Below are positions 17,448-28,014 of a stretch of 64,000 nucleotides of DNA, in pieces. The translations under genes and the position numbers were made by a program. The notes beneath the pieces are model-generated. The model ran no database searches. It had not been told where the DNA came from and worked only from the letters and a program-made list of their open reading frames with translations. The stretch is taken from positions 124,001-188,000 of the forward strand of contig MWER01000004.1 of the NCBI GenBank assembly GCA_002071175.1, given 5' to 3'. Numbering within the stretch: the first letter of the stretch is position 1; the number at the start of each line of letters is the position of its first letter. Source of the DNA: Bacteroidetes bacterium ADurb.Bin037 (GTDB taxonomy: Bacteria > Bacteroidota > Bacteroidia > Bacteroidales > UBA932).

Positions 17448-17449
17448 CA

Positions 17450-17457
17450 TATATTTG
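17450..17457 (+). promoter_or_regulatory. -7 box of the aminolipid acyltransferase gene
   Basis: TATATTTG, an exact TAnnTTTG match, 11 nt before the ATG at 17469, in a divergent gap of only 36 bp shared with uvrC. Confidence 0.55.
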
Positions 17458-17468
17458 TCAAATCATTT

Positions 17469-19253
17469 ATGAGAAAACTGATAGACACTAAAGATCTAAG
17501 GCAGATCTTCGGAGAAGAGTCAATTTTGGGTTTTTTTCTGGCACCGGCCCTGATGAAATTGATGAAGCTTGACAAAATCAACAAGCTTTATGACAAGGTG
17601 GCAGACTTTCAAGGTCGTGAATGTCTGGAGGCTTTTCTGACCGAAATGCGCATAACCTACGAGATCCCTTCAATAGATCTGGCAAACATTCCTAAGGAAG
17701 GTCCCTTTATAACCGTTTCAAACCATCCGTACGGAGGAGTGGACGGGATCATTCTTATGCATATTTTATCAGAAGAAAGACCTGATCTGAAAGTTATCGT
17801 CAATTATTTATTGTCACGTATCAAGACGGTAGAGAATTTCTTTTTGCCGGTAAATGCGTTTGACAAAAACGTTTCTTCCCGTTCCAGCATCAAAGGGATA
17901 CGCCTTGCCAAAGAAACCCTGGAAAAAGGAAATCCCCTGGCCCTTTTTCCTGCCGGTGAAGTATCTCACGTAGGACCGTCCGGCCAGGTTGAAGACCTTC
18001 CCTGGCATACTCCGATCGTAAAGTTTATAATGAATGCGGGCGTTCCTGTATTACCCGTTTTTTTTGAAGGACATAATTCGGCCCGTTTCATGCGCAGGGC
18101 AAAGCTCCATCCCCTGTTGCAGACGGCCAGTCTTCCGTCGGAAGTGCTGAATAAAAAAGGACGGCGGATATCTGTTAGGATAGGAGCCCCCGTGAGTGTG
18201 GTGGAACAACAAAGGTATACAGACTACAAAGAGCTGGGAGATTTCCTGCGGGCCCGGACGTATGCCCTGGCAGCCAATATTGAGAAGGAAGACAAATACA
18301 AGGGATTGGAACATGCCGCACCTATAGCGCCGCCTAAACAACACGAACTTGCCGTTAGGGAGATCGAACAGTTGCCTTCCCGGAACTGCCTTTTTAAGAT
18401 CAACAACTTTGCCGCCTATTTTGCGCCTTATACATTTATTCCCAACATTATGTACGAGGTCGGACGCAAAAGGGAAGAAGCGTTCCGTACGGTCGGAGAA
18501 GGAACCTACCAACCAATTGATTTGGATGCATTCGACAGAAATTACCACCACCTGATCCTGTGGGATATAGACAAAAAAGTCATTGTAGGATCATACCGCA
18601 TCGGTATGGGGGCCGATCTGATGAAACGATTTGGGGTAACGGGGTTTTACAACAGTACGCTTTTTAAATTTGGTCAGAAGTTTGAACCTGTCCTAAAACA
18701 GAGTATGGAATTAGGACGGGCTTTCATAAGCAATGAATACCGTTACGAGACCATTCCCATGATGCTCTTGTTCAAGGGGTTGTTCCACATCATGCTCCGT
18801 AATGAGGATTACCGTTATTTCATTGGCCCGGTGAGCATTTCAGATTGGTATCCCAAATTGTACCAGTCCTTGATATATAAATACATCATGGAACATCACA
18901 GCACCATGGCTTATCAAGACTGTATTTATTCCAGGACGCCGTTTAAACCGGATTTCGGTCTGGTAGATCCCGATGTTCTGTTGCGTGATGTTCAGACTCC
19001 TGAACAACTTGACCGGTTGCTGATGCGTATGAGCAACAGACAGTACCGCCTTCCTTCACTTGTCAAACGGTATCTCAAACTGAATGCAAAGGTGGTCCTG
19101 TTCAACATTGACAGGGAATTCAACAATTCCCTGGACGGATTTATTGTATGTGACGTTCTGGATGTTTCCAAGGAAGAACTGGCAATGGTGACCAAAGATA
19201 TTTCCAATCCGTCGATAATCGAAAAACGTTTTGGAAAGTCTCTTACAAGATAA
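17469..19253 (+). CDS. OlsF-type bifunctional aminolipid acyltransferase (O-acyl + N-acyl)
   Basis: A 594-residue fusion. The N-terminal half is a PlsC-like O-acyltransferase: SNHPYGGVDG at about 84-93, LALFPAGEVS and VLPVFFEGHN. The C-terminal half is a GNAT-like N-acyltransferase of the OlsB/GlsB type: MYEVGRKREEAFR, DLDAFDRNYHHLILWD, ELGRAFISNEYR. In OlsF this order makes a lyso-amino-acid lipid and then acylates its hydroxyl, yielding ornithine or glycine lipids. In Bacteroides thetaiotaomicron glycine lipids are made by separate GlsB and GlsA proteins; here the halves are fused. The amino acid used cannot be read from the sequence. tadA follows with overlap. Confidence 0.85.
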   Translation: MRKLIDTKDLRQIFGEESILGFFLAPALMKLMKLDKINKLYDKVADFQGRECLEAFLTEMRITYEIPSIDLANIPKEGPFITVSNHPYGGVDGIILMHILSEERPDLKVIVNYLLSRIKTVENFFLPVNAFDKNVSSRSSIKGIRLAKETLEKGNPLALFPAGEVSHVGPSGQVEDLPWHTPIVKFIMNAGVPVLPVFFEGHNSARFMRRAKLHPLLQTASLPSEVLNKKGRRISVRIGAPVSVVEQQRYTDYKELGDFLRARTYALAANIEKEDKYKGLEHAAPIAPPKQHELAVREIEQLPSRNCLFKINNFAAYFAPYTFIPNIMYEVGRKREEAFRTVGEGTYQPIDLDAFDRNYHHLILWDIDKKVIVGSYRIGMGADLMKRFGVTGFYNSTLFKFGQKFEPVLKQSMELGRAFISNEYRYETIPMMLLFKGLFHIMLRNEDYRYFIGPVSISDWYPKLYQSLIYKYIMEHHSTMAYQDCIYSRTPFKPDFGLVDPDVLLRDVQTPEQLDRLLMRMSNRQYRLPSLVKRYLKLNAKVVLFNIDREFNNSLDGFIVCDVLDVSKEELAMVTKDISNPSIIEKRFGKSLTR

Positions 19254-19674
19254 ATTCTTTATGCAAAAAGCGCTTGAAGAAGCGCGCATAGCCTCCGGAA
19301 AAGACGAGATCCCTGTAGGTGCCGTTATCGTGTGCAGGGGAAAAATCATAGCCAGGGGGCACAACCTTACGGAAACCTTGAACGATCCGACTGCTCATGC
19401 GGAAATGCAAGCCATTACCGCCGCTTGCAATACGTTGGGAGGAAAACACCTTGACCAGTGCACCATGTATGTAACGTTGGAACCCTGCCTGATGTGTGCC
19501 GGAGCGAGCGCATGGGCTCAACTGGGCCGCCTGGTTTACGCGGCTTCAGACCCTAAAAATGGTTTTTCTTTGTTTTCCAGCAGGATACTCCACCCAAAAA
19601 CAGATGTATCAGCGGGCTTGATGGCTGAGCAGGCAGGAAAGTTATTAAAAGATTTTTTTGCCGGGAAACGCTAA
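19231..19674 (+). CDS. tadA: tRNA adenosine(34) deaminase
   Basis: A 147-residue zinc deaminase that converts A34 to inosine in tRNA-Arg(ACG). It has IPVGAVIV, the HAE motif (H56, E58) and PCLMC (C86, C89). The reading opens with a TTG at 19231, overlapping the previous gene by 23 bp. I favour this start because it includes the N-terminal DKFFMQKALEEA helix that the family conserves; the first ATG (19261) would remove half of it. Confidence 0.88.
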   Translation: MESLLQDKFFMQKALEEARIASGKDEIPVGAVIVCRGKIIARGHNLTETLNDPTAHAEMQAITAACNTLGGKHLDQCTMYVTLEPCLMCAGASAWAQLGRLVYAASDPKNGFSLFSSRILHPKTDVSAGLMAEQAGKLLKDFFAGKR

Positions 19675-19679
19675 TATTA

Positions 19680-19687
19680 TATCTTTG
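19680..19687 (+). promoter_or_regulatory. -7 box of the tRNA-Gln pair
   Basis: TATCTTTG followed by CACC, 15 nt before the first mature tRNA base. The same box-plus-CA context occurs before tRNA-Ser. Confidence 0.6.
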
Positions 19688-19702
19688 CACCCTCCATCCG
19701 AT

Positions 19703-19773
19703 TGAGCTATGGTGTAATGGTAGCACTACAGATTTTGGTTCTGTCTGTCTAGGTTCGAGTCCTGGTAGCTCAA
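19703..19773 (+). tRNA. tRNA-Gln (anticodon UUG)
   Basis: A 71 nt cloverleaf. Acceptor TGAGCTA pairs with TAGCTCA; the anticodon stem is ACAGA/TCTGT with the loop TTTTGGT, giving anticodon TTG; the T arm contains GGTTCGAGTCC. The discriminator is A and CCA is not encoded. Confidence 0.95.
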
Positions 19774-19786
19774 CAAACACACATAC

Positions 19787-19857
19787 TGAGCTATGGTGTA
19801 ATGGTAGCACTACAGATTCTGGCTCTGTCGGTCTAGGTTCGAGTCCTGGTAGCTCAA
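19787..19857 (+). tRNA. tRNA-Gln (anticodon CUG)
   Basis: Tandem copy 13 nt after the first tRNA-Gln, differing at 3 of 71 positions (anticodon base 34, one loop base, one variable-region base). The loop TTCTGGC gives anticodon CTG. CCA is not encoded. Probably a duplication with a changed wobble base. Confidence 0.95.
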
Positions 19858-19873
19858 CTTTTATACAATCGGC

Positions 19874-19881
19874 TATCTTTA
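19874..19881 (+). promoter_or_regulatory. possible -7 box of the HExxH outer-membrane protein gene
   Basis: TATCTTTA, one mismatch from TAnnTTTG, 4 nt before the ATG at 19886. Confidence 0.45.
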
Positions 19882-19885
19882 CATC

Positions 19886-22804
19886 ATGAAAAGACTGGTT
19901 GTTTTTCTTTTTCTCTTTCGGTTCCTGACAGGAATACCTATCATAGTGCTCGGACAGTATTACAAGACCGGTGAAGATCCTGCCCGTCTTAAATGGAACA
20001 GTATACAGCTAGATCATTTCCAGATTATTTATCCCCGGGGTGTCGATTCCCTGGCTTTTCGCTATGCCTGGCTTTTGGAGCAGGCAGCACCGCCGGTCCT
20101 GTCCTCCCTGCGTTCAAAAAATCCCTCAATTCCTGTTCTGATAAGGCCTTACGATGTTAACAGCAACGGTACCGTGGTCTGGGCACCGAAAAGGATGGAA
20201 CTGAAAACCACTCCTCCCTCTGAGCACGCCACCCAAAACTGGGAAAAACAACTTGTCCTGCATGAAACAAGACATGTGGCACAGATGCAGCGTGTCGGGG
20301 AGAATTTTTTCCGCGTCCTGGGGTGGTTTATTGGACAACAATCAGAAGGAATAGCTGTAGGTCTCTATTTCCCCAAATGGATTCTGGAAGGAGATGCCGT
20401 CATAACCGAGACATTTTTCTCAAATGCGGGAAGGGGCCGGGAGGCTTCTTTTCTGATGCCTTACAAGGCCTATTTTGCTCAGGATAAATCGTTTTCATAC
20501 AACAAATGGCGCCATGGTTCATTCCGGGATTATATTCCCGATCACTATGCCTTGGGTTATATGAAACTTTCGGTCGCGCGACTTTTTTCCGGAGAAGAAG
20601 CACTCAACCGCATATTTACCGATATCACCAAATATCCTTACTGGCCTCTTATGCACGGAAAGACCTTCCGCAGGAATTACGGATATCGTGCCGCAAAACT
20701 ATGGGAACCCGCCGTTGAATTCTACAAAAACTTATGGAACGAACAGGATGCCCGGAAAGCACCTTTCCATGAAGGTGTTCAGATAAACAAACCGGTAAAA
20801 GATTATGTGAAATACGGTTCTCCGGCCTTTGTCCTGCATGGGGACGGCAGTCATGTCCTGTATGCGGTCAAGTCATCTTTGGCACAAACAAAAAGGCTGG
20901 TCCGTTTTCCGGATGAAGATCAGGTAAAGGAACAAACAGTCTGTCTGCTGGGACAGATCAATTCATCGCTGCATTCTGCCGGACCCGATCTTTATTGGAG
21001 CGAAACGGTGAGCGGTTACCGCTGGGCACATGAAAATTTTTCGGTGATCATGAATTACAATACGATTACCGGAAAAAAGAAAATGCTTCTTCCCGCCACC
21101 CGCTACTTTAATCCGAGCCCGAATCACAGCGGCCGTCTTCTTGCCGTGGTGCATTACCCGCCACAGGGAGGCTCGGAACTCCATCTGCTTGATCCCGAAA
21201 CAGGTAAGATGCTGGAAAAATACACCGCCCCGGCAGGAGAACAGATGACCGATATCGCATGGTCCTGCGATAATTACCTGTTCCTGTTGATGACCGGCGA
21301 AAAAGGCTGCGGGATCTACCGCCTGGACAGAAGTTCCGGAAACTGGGAAACCGTTCTTCCCCCCGCTTTCCATTCCCTGACGGGTCTGCACGAACAAAAA
21401 GAAAATGGCCTGTTGTATTTTACAAGTGACAGGCTCTGTAATACGGACAATATCTTCAGTCTGGATCCGGAAAGCGGGCAAATCCTGCAACTGACGGATG
21501 TCCGTTTCGGAGCTTTTGACCCGGTTCCATCAGAAAAGGACGACTGTTTCCTGTATTATGTAAATTATACGGCACAGGGCTATCAGCTTGCCAAACTGCA
21601 TCTGGATAGCCTGGCAAACAAGCCCGTAGACTTGCTTTCACCCCGGAAAGACCCCTTTATTCTGGCTTCTACTTCCGAATTCAATATTGACACCCTGAAC
21701 GTTCCTTCGAATTTGTCTTATCCGGTCAAGAAGTACAATAAATTCCTGAATGCTTTCCGGTTCCATTCCTGGTTGCCGTTTTATTTCAATTTCGACAACA
21801 TCGCGAATTTTACCTTTCAGCAATATTATCAAACCGTAGCTCTCGGAGCTGTGATCATGTCCCAGAATACATTGGGGACACTTACTTCTACATTGGGATA
21901 TTCCTACCACAAGGGATTCCATGCCGGACATCTGAAAATGGATTTTTCAGGATGGCTGCCGGTCTTTTCACTGCAATTGGATATCAATGACAGATCCCGG
22001 ACAAACACTTTTGTCACCCCGGACAACGATAATGGGAAATACAAATGGATTGCCGACACCGTGGATTTACCCCATGTGGAAGCGTCATTGCTGACGTACA
22101 TACCCTTTATGTTTAACCGCCATGGATGGCGGCGCGGGCTGGTGCCCTCTCTCAGGTACCGCTTTTCAAATGACACATACCGGCTTCCCGGGAAGGGAGA
22201 TCTTGTGTATTCCCAGACGTTACAGGCCGGAATCCAGTATTATCAGATGGTGAACCGCTCTCCCAGGGACATATTTCCCCGGTTGGGTTTCGGACTGAAT
22301 ATTCAATCTTCTTTTTTTCTGGGGACCGGAACGCTTTTTACCAACATGTTGTATACACAGGCCTACGGTTACCTGCCCGGAGTCTTCCGCAACCAGGCCC
22401 TTAAATGGAATGTGGGATGGCAGAGACAGGAAATGAAAGACCGGTATTTATACCTTGGAACGTTTATCCGGTCTCCGCGCGGTATGGAAGACAAAATATT
22501 TGCCCCGGAAACCTTTACCGCTTCTTTGGATTATGCCGTTCCGATCTGGGTTGGAGACCCATCCATACTTAACATTATTTACATCAAACGCCTGCAAATG
22601 ATCCCATTTGCCGATTTTGTCCGGACAAAGCAACAGGACGGGATCAAAAACAAATATTGGTCGGTCGGGACAGATTTGCTGATGGATTTCCATCTTTTCA
22701 AGATCGGTATCATGATCACGGCCGGCGTGCGGTACGCCTATACATGTGAAAAGAAACACCGTGTTGAATTTTTATTTTCACTTCCCACGACTGATCGTCC
22801 ATGA
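19886..22804 (+). CDS. exported HExxH protein with beta-propeller and C-terminal barrel
   Basis: A 972-residue exported protein. After a signal peptide (about 1-23) comes a gluzincin-like segment: HETRH at 126-130 and WILEGDA with E168 as candidate third zinc ligand. The middle (about 300-620) has TolB/WD40-like blades such as GLLYFTSDRLCNTDNIFSLD. The last 300 residues alternate aromatic and polar residues as in an outer-membrane beta barrel (GTFIRSPRGMEDKIFAPETF). A surface or periplasm-facing peptidase-like domain anchored by a barrel is the inference; activity is untested. It ends in a 4 bp overlap with pnuC. Confidence 0.7.
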   Translation: MKRLVVFLFLFRFLTGIPIIVLGQYYKTGEDPARLKWNSIQLDHFQIIYPRGVDSLAFRYAWLLEQAAPPVLSSLRSKNPSIPVLIRPYDVNSNGTVVWAPKRMELKTTPPSEHATQNWEKQLVLHETRHVAQMQRVGENFFRVLGWFIGQQSEGIAVGLYFPKWILEGDAVITETFFSNAGRGREASFLMPYKAYFAQDKSFSYNKWRHGSFRDYIPDHYALGYMKLSVARLFSGEEALNRIFTDITKYPYWPLMHGKTFRRNYGYRAAKLWEPAVEFYKNLWNEQDARKAPFHEGVQINKPVKDYVKYGSPAFVLHGDGSHVLYAVKSSLAQTKRLVRFPDEDQVKEQTVCLLGQINSSLHSAGPDLYWSETVSGYRWAHENFSVIMNYNTITGKKKMLLPATRYFNPSPNHSGRLLAVVHYPPQGGSELHLLDPETGKMLEKYTAPAGEQMTDIAWSCDNYLFLLMTGEKGCGIYRLDRSSGNWETVLPPAFHSLTGLHEQKENGLLYFTSDRLCNTDNIFSLDPESGQILQLTDVRFGAFDPVPSEKDDCFLYYVNYTAQGYQLAKLHLDSLANKPVDLLSPRKDPFILASTSEFNIDTLNVPSNLSYPVKKYNKFLNAFRFHSWLPFYFNFDNIANFTFQQYYQTVALGAVIMSQNTLGTLTSTLGYSYHKGFHAGHLKMDFSGWLPVFSLQLDINDRSRTNTFVTPDNDNGKYKWIADTVDLPHVEASLLTYIPFMFNRHGWRRGLVPSLRYRFSNDTYRLPGKGDLVYSQTLQAGIQYYQMVNRSPRDIFPRLGFGLNIQSSFFLGTGTLFTNMLYTQAYGYLPGVFRNQALKWNVGWQRQEMKDRYLYLGTFIRSPRGMEDKIFAPETFTASLDYAVPIWVGDPSILNIIYIKRLQMIPFADFVRTKQQDGIKNKYWSVGTDLLMDFHLFKIGIMITAGVRYAYTCEKKHRVEFLFSLPTTDRP

Positions 22805-23493
22805 AATTTCTTCGCTTTTTCTCCCCTTACGAGTGGTTCCTGCTAATCACTATTATTACACTCAATTTTGTCGTATTCTTTATTACGGGAGAATGGGATG
22901 TATTGTCGGCCATTGCTACCATTTCCGGAGTTTTATGTGTGGTGCTGGTAGCTAAAGGACATATTTCAAATTACATCTTCGGACTTATTCAGGTCAGTCT
23001 TTATACATACCTTTCATGGGGAGTGGGCTATTGGGGAGAAGTCGCCCTGAATGGATTGTATTATGTTCCCATGCAGTTCATCGGGTTTTTCACGTGGCGC
23101 AAACGGACGCAGGAAGGAAGCCGTACCCGTGTGAAGGCAAAAAATCTGACAACCAGGCAAAGGATCGTATTATTTATCTTATGCACGGTATTGACAGTCT
23201 TAGGCGGATTGATTCTTAAACATTATGGAGATCCCGCCCCTTTCCTGGATTCCACCACTACCTTCCTTTCTGTTGTAGCCATGTTTCTAATGATTAAAAC
23301 ATATTCCGAACAATGGTATTTATGGATCACCGTCAATGTGGCGACGATCATTATGTGGAGTATGGCCTATATCAGGGAGGAGCAAGCAAGCCATCTTATC
23401 ATTGCTTTCATGTGGTGTGTTTACCTGCTTAATTCCATTCACGGCCTGATCGGATGGAAAAAGGCTGCCAAAACGGCGTCGCTGACAAATTGA
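22801..23493 (+). CDS. pnuC: PnuC family vitamin transporter (nicotinamide riboside type)
   Basis: A 230-residue inner-membrane protein with about 7 helices. SNYIFGLIQVSLYTYLSWG and GEVALNGLYYVPMQFIGFF are PnuC hallmarks, and EQWYLWITVNV carries the conserved WxxW of the substrate site. PnuC proteins take up nicotinamide riboside (PnuC), thiamine (PnuT) or riboflavin (PnuX) by facilitated diffusion with intracellular trapping. No NadR, thiamine kinase or riboswitch is adjacent, so the substrate is open. It is coupled to the preceding outer-membrane gene by a 4 bp overlap. Confidence 0.88.
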   Translation: MKFLRFFSPYEWFLLITIITLNFVVFFITGEWDVLSAIATISGVLCVVLVAKGHISNYIFGLIQVSLYTYLSWGVGYWGEVALNGLYYVPMQFIGFFTWRKRTQEGSRTRVKAKNLTTRQRIVLFILCTVLTVLGGLILKHYGDPAPFLDSTTTFLSVVAMFLMIKTYSEQWYLWITVNVATIIMWSMAYIREEQASHLIIAFMWCVYLLNSIHGLIGWKKAAKTASLTN

Positions 23494-23580
23494 CAGATAC
23501 CCCGCCGTGGCATTGATTTTGCGCTAACACGATTCAAATACATTAATTTTACACTAAACAATTTTAAAACTTTATCAGAG

Positions 23581-23850
23581 ATGAAAATCAAACCTTTAGC
23601 AGATCGAGTAGTCGTTCAGCCGCAGGAAGCGGAGACCAAGACCGCGTCGGGACTTTATATTCCCGACACCGCAAAAGAAAAGCCTCAACGTGGAAAAATC
23701 ATAGCAGTAGGAGGCGGAAAAAAAGATGAGCCTATGGAATTGAAAAAAGGTGACATGGTTCTATACGGCAAATACGCCGGGACTGAGATCAATTTTGACG
23801 GGGAAGAATACCTCATTATGCGTCAATCTGATGTGCTGGCCATTATCTGA
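23581..23850 (+). CDS. groES: co-chaperonin GroES
   Basis: An 89-residue Gro[20 protein letters not shown], a mobile loop ASGLYIPD, then [11 protein letters not shown] and GKYAGTEI. It caps GroEL in protein folding. The 87 bp upstream region is AT rich; I see no CIRCE inverted repeat and no clean TAnnTTTG box, only weak candidates such as TACATTAA. groEL follows after 27 bp. Confidence 0.97.
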   Translation: MKIKPLADRVVVQPQEAETKTASGLYIPDTAKEKPQRGKIIAVGGGKKDEPMELKKGDMVLYGKYAGTEINFDGEEYLIMRQSDVLAII

Positions 23851-23856
23851 AATTAA

Positions 23857-25506
<1,650 letters not shown>

Positions 25507-25527
25507 TAATCAATTAAATACAACGAA

Positions 25528-25568
25528 AAGAACACGGGAGGCTTATTCTTTCCGTGTTCTTTTTTTTT
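25528..25568 (+). terminator. rho-independent terminator of groESL
   Basis: A 10 bp perfect stem, AAGAACACGG with CCGTGTTCTT, a 14 nt loop and a run of T. It is one of only three clear intrinsic terminators found in the window. Confidence 0.85.
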
Positions 25569-25569
25569 G

Positions 25570-25577
25570 TATCTTCG
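25570..25577 (+). promoter_or_regulatory. possible -7 box of the GH95-like gene
   Basis: TATCTTCG followed by TTTT and the ATG at 25582 (4 nt spacing). The same TTCG variant stands before tRNA-Pro. It abuts the groESL terminator. Confidence 0.4.
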
Positions 25578-25581
25578 TTTT

Positions 25582-27993
25582 ATGAAATACATACGCCTCC
25601 TGCCATGGTTTTCTCTTTTGCTGGCAGGTTGCCAGGCAGACCTTCTTTCAGAACCTCAGGGTCTTGCACTGGTCTTTGACCGGCCCGCAACTATCTGGGA
25701 AGAAAGACTTCCTCTCGGTAACGGGAGGATAGGCGCCATGCCGGACGGAGGTGTGTTTACGGAACATATCCTGCTCAACGAGATTTCGCTATGGTCCGGA
25801 TCCCCTGCCAACGATCTTCGTCCCGGAACCCATCGTTATCTTCCGCTCATCCGTGAACAAATCTATAAAGAACGTGTTCCCCTGGCACAGGAACTAATGT
25901 ACCGCCATTTCTCGGCAGCAACCACAGGTTCCGACGGAAGCAGCGGGGCCGAAACTACCTTTGGCAGTTACCAGGTCTTGGGATCCGCCCTGTTTCAGTT
26001 TACATACAACTCGCCTGCACCGGAAGCATCTAATTACGACAGGATGCTCGACATAGCCACGGCCACCCACTTCACCACATATGACATAGACGGGATAACT
26101 TATACAAGAGAATGTTTCACCTCTATGGAGGATGATGTGATGATTCTGCGCTTTACTGCTTCTCAGCCTCGTGCGTTGACATTCAGAGCGACTTTGTCGC
26201 GACAGGAAAAGGGATGCGTTTTTGTGGCAGACAGTTCGCTTGTAATGGAAGGAATGCTGGATTCCGGACAGGAAGGGGTTGCGGGAATGCGTTTTTATAC
26301 ACGCATGACGGTCATTCCGGGGAAGGAGGGAACACTCTCTTTTAGCGATGATGCCATAAACCTTAGCAGGGCGACAGAGGCCTATGTGATCGTTTCCGCC
26401 GCAACCGATTATGATGTAAGCACCATGTCCCTGCGACAGGATTCTACTTTCATGCTCCGGACCGATTCACTGGCCCGGAAGGCTTGCCGGATACCTTTCC
26501 ACGAACTGAAGAAAAACCATGTTGACAAGTACCAGTCGTTCTTTCACCGGGTAAGTCTGCAACTCCCGGATTCTTCTGAGTTTTATTTCCAGTACGGCAG
26601 ATACCTGCTTATTGCTTCCACCCGTCCCGGTTCACTTCCACCCAATTTACAGGGTTTATGGACCCCTTCGGTACAAACGCCGTGGAACGGAGCATACGAT
26701 CTGAATATGCACCTGCAAATGAATTTCTGGCCGGCCCTGACTACAAACCTGGCAGAATTGCATCTGCCACTTCTTAATTTCACAGCTTGGCTGTCTGAAC
26801 AGGGCAAAAAAACGGCCCGCGAATATTATGATGCCCCCGGATGGGTAGTGCATTCCAAGACAAATCCATGGGGATTCACAGCCCCCGGACGCAATACGGC
26901 CTGGGGAGCATATAACGCGGGAGGTGCCTGGTTATGTGCACATCTGTGGAATCACTACACTTATACATTGGATGTGGAAATCCTACGACAGTTTTATCCG
27001 GCCATGATCCAAGCCGCCCGTTTTTATCTGTCCACTCTTATGGAAGATCCGCATTTCGGATGGTGGGTACCCGCCCCTTCCATGTCTTACGGAAACACCT
27101 ATTACGTTCCCGATGAAGAAGCCCCCAATAAACTTTCCGGCCCCCTGTTCCTGTGTATGGGTTCAACAGCAGATATCCAGATGATAAAAGAATTGTTTTC
27201 CAATGTAATCTCAGCCAATAGGATATTGCGCAACACAGATGATTTCCCTTTGATCAACCGGTTGAAAGAAGCCTTGGACCGTTTGCCGCCGTACAAGATT
27301 AATGCTTTGGGAAGCCTGCAGCGATGGCTATATGATCATCCGGAAGAAAACCTGCAGCTGCGCAATGTCCCGCATCTTTACGGACTATATCCGTGGCATG
27401 ACATTACCACAGGTGATACTGTCCTTGCAACGGCTTGCATCAACACACTGGAAAGAAGAGGGTTCGGCGGTTCGGGGTGGCAAATGGCCTGGAACATGAA
27501 CCTCAGGGCAAGGCTCGGGGACGGTGCAGGAGCATATAAAGTGCTGGGCAACATGATGTCCCCGGCGCTTGAAGAAAGTATATCACCCTATCTGTCCGGG
27601 GATATTGCATCCATTACCCTGCTCAGTTCAGGAAGATATCCCAACGGTTTTTCTTCCAACCCGCCGTTCCAGATCGACGGCAATCTGGGCGGTTGTGCCG
27701 GTGTGGCGGAAATGCTGCTTCAAAGCCATAGGGGATTCATCCATGTGCTACCGGCTATTCCGCCCGAATGGGAATCCGGTGGTTCGTTCTCCGGCCTTTG
27801 TGCGCGGGGGGGAGCCAGGGTGTCCTGCACATGGAAAGACGGACAGGTCCTGGAGATCATCATCAACGCCACGACGGACAACACGTTCCTGCTGAAGGTC
27901 CCTGCTAATTTCCGGCACATTAAGGAAGATTTCATAAAGGTTTCCCTGAAAAAGGGGGAACAAGCAAAATTCCATCCAAAAAGTACCATCTAA
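25582..27993 (+). CDS. GH95-like glycoside hydrolase lipoprotein, catalytic residues not conserved
   Basis: An 803-residue lipoprotein (lipobox LLAGC near 13-17) with the full GH95 layout: N-terminal beta domain (ERLPLGNGRIGAM), (alpha/alpha)6 barrel and C-terminal beta domain. GH95 enzymes mostly release alpha-1,2-L-fucose. At the sites expected from the characterised fucosidase, the first Asn is N375 but the second is H377 (DLNMHLQMN). The SPE segment carrying the general acid reads SYGN (502-505), while the QIDGN aspartate is present (D699). It may be inactive or have changed specificity. No SusC/SusD genes are near; nfo follows by 21 bp. Confidence 0.82.
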   Translation: MKYIRLLPWFSLLLAGCQADLLSEPQGLALVFDRPATIWEERLPLGNGRIGAMPDGGVFTEHILLNEISLWSGSPANDLRPGTHRYLPLIREQIYKERVPLAQELMYRHFSAATTGSDGSSGAETTFGSYQVLGSALFQFTYNSPAPEASNYDRMLDIATATHFTTYDIDGITYTRECFTSMEDDVMILRFTASQPRALTFRATLSRQEKGCVFVADSSLVMEGMLDSGQEGVAGMRFYTRMTVIPGKEGTLSFSDDAINLSRATEAYVIVSAATDYDVSTMSLRQDSTFMLRTDSLARKACRIPFHELKKNHVDKYQSFFHRVSLQLPDSSEFYFQYGRYLLIASTRPGSLPPNLQGLWTPSVQTPWNGAYDLNMHLQMNFWPALTTNLAELHLPLLNFTAWLSEQGKKTAREYYDAPGWVVHSKTNPWGFTAPGRNTAWGAYNAGGAWLCAHLWNHYTYTLDVEILRQFYPAMIQAARFYLSTLMEDPHFGWWVPAPSMSYGNTYYVPDEEAPNKLSGPLFLCMGSTADIQMIKELFSNVISANRILRNTDDFPLINRLKEALDRLPPYKINALGSLQRWLYDHPEENLQLRNVPHLYGLYPWHDITTGDTVLATACINTLERRGFGGSGWQMAWNMNLRARLGDGAGAYKVLGNMMSPALEESISPYLSGDIASITLLSSGRYPNGFSSNPPFQIDGNLGGCAGVAEMLLQSHRGFIHVLPAIPPEWESGGSFSGLCARGGARVSCTWKDGQVLEIIINATTDNTFLLKVPANFRHIKEDFIKVSLKKGEQAKFHPKSTI

Positions 27994-28014
27994 ACCATCA
28001 ACAAACAGACTACA

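Noticed and set aside
23494..23580. CIRCE operator before groES
   Set aside because: No TTAGCACTC-type inverted repeat with a 9 bp spacer is present; the region is simply AT rich.
25582..27993. Polysaccharide utilisation locus around the GH95-like gene
   Set aside because: Neighbours are groEL and nfo; no SusC/SusD, regulator or other glycoside hydrolase occurs in the window.
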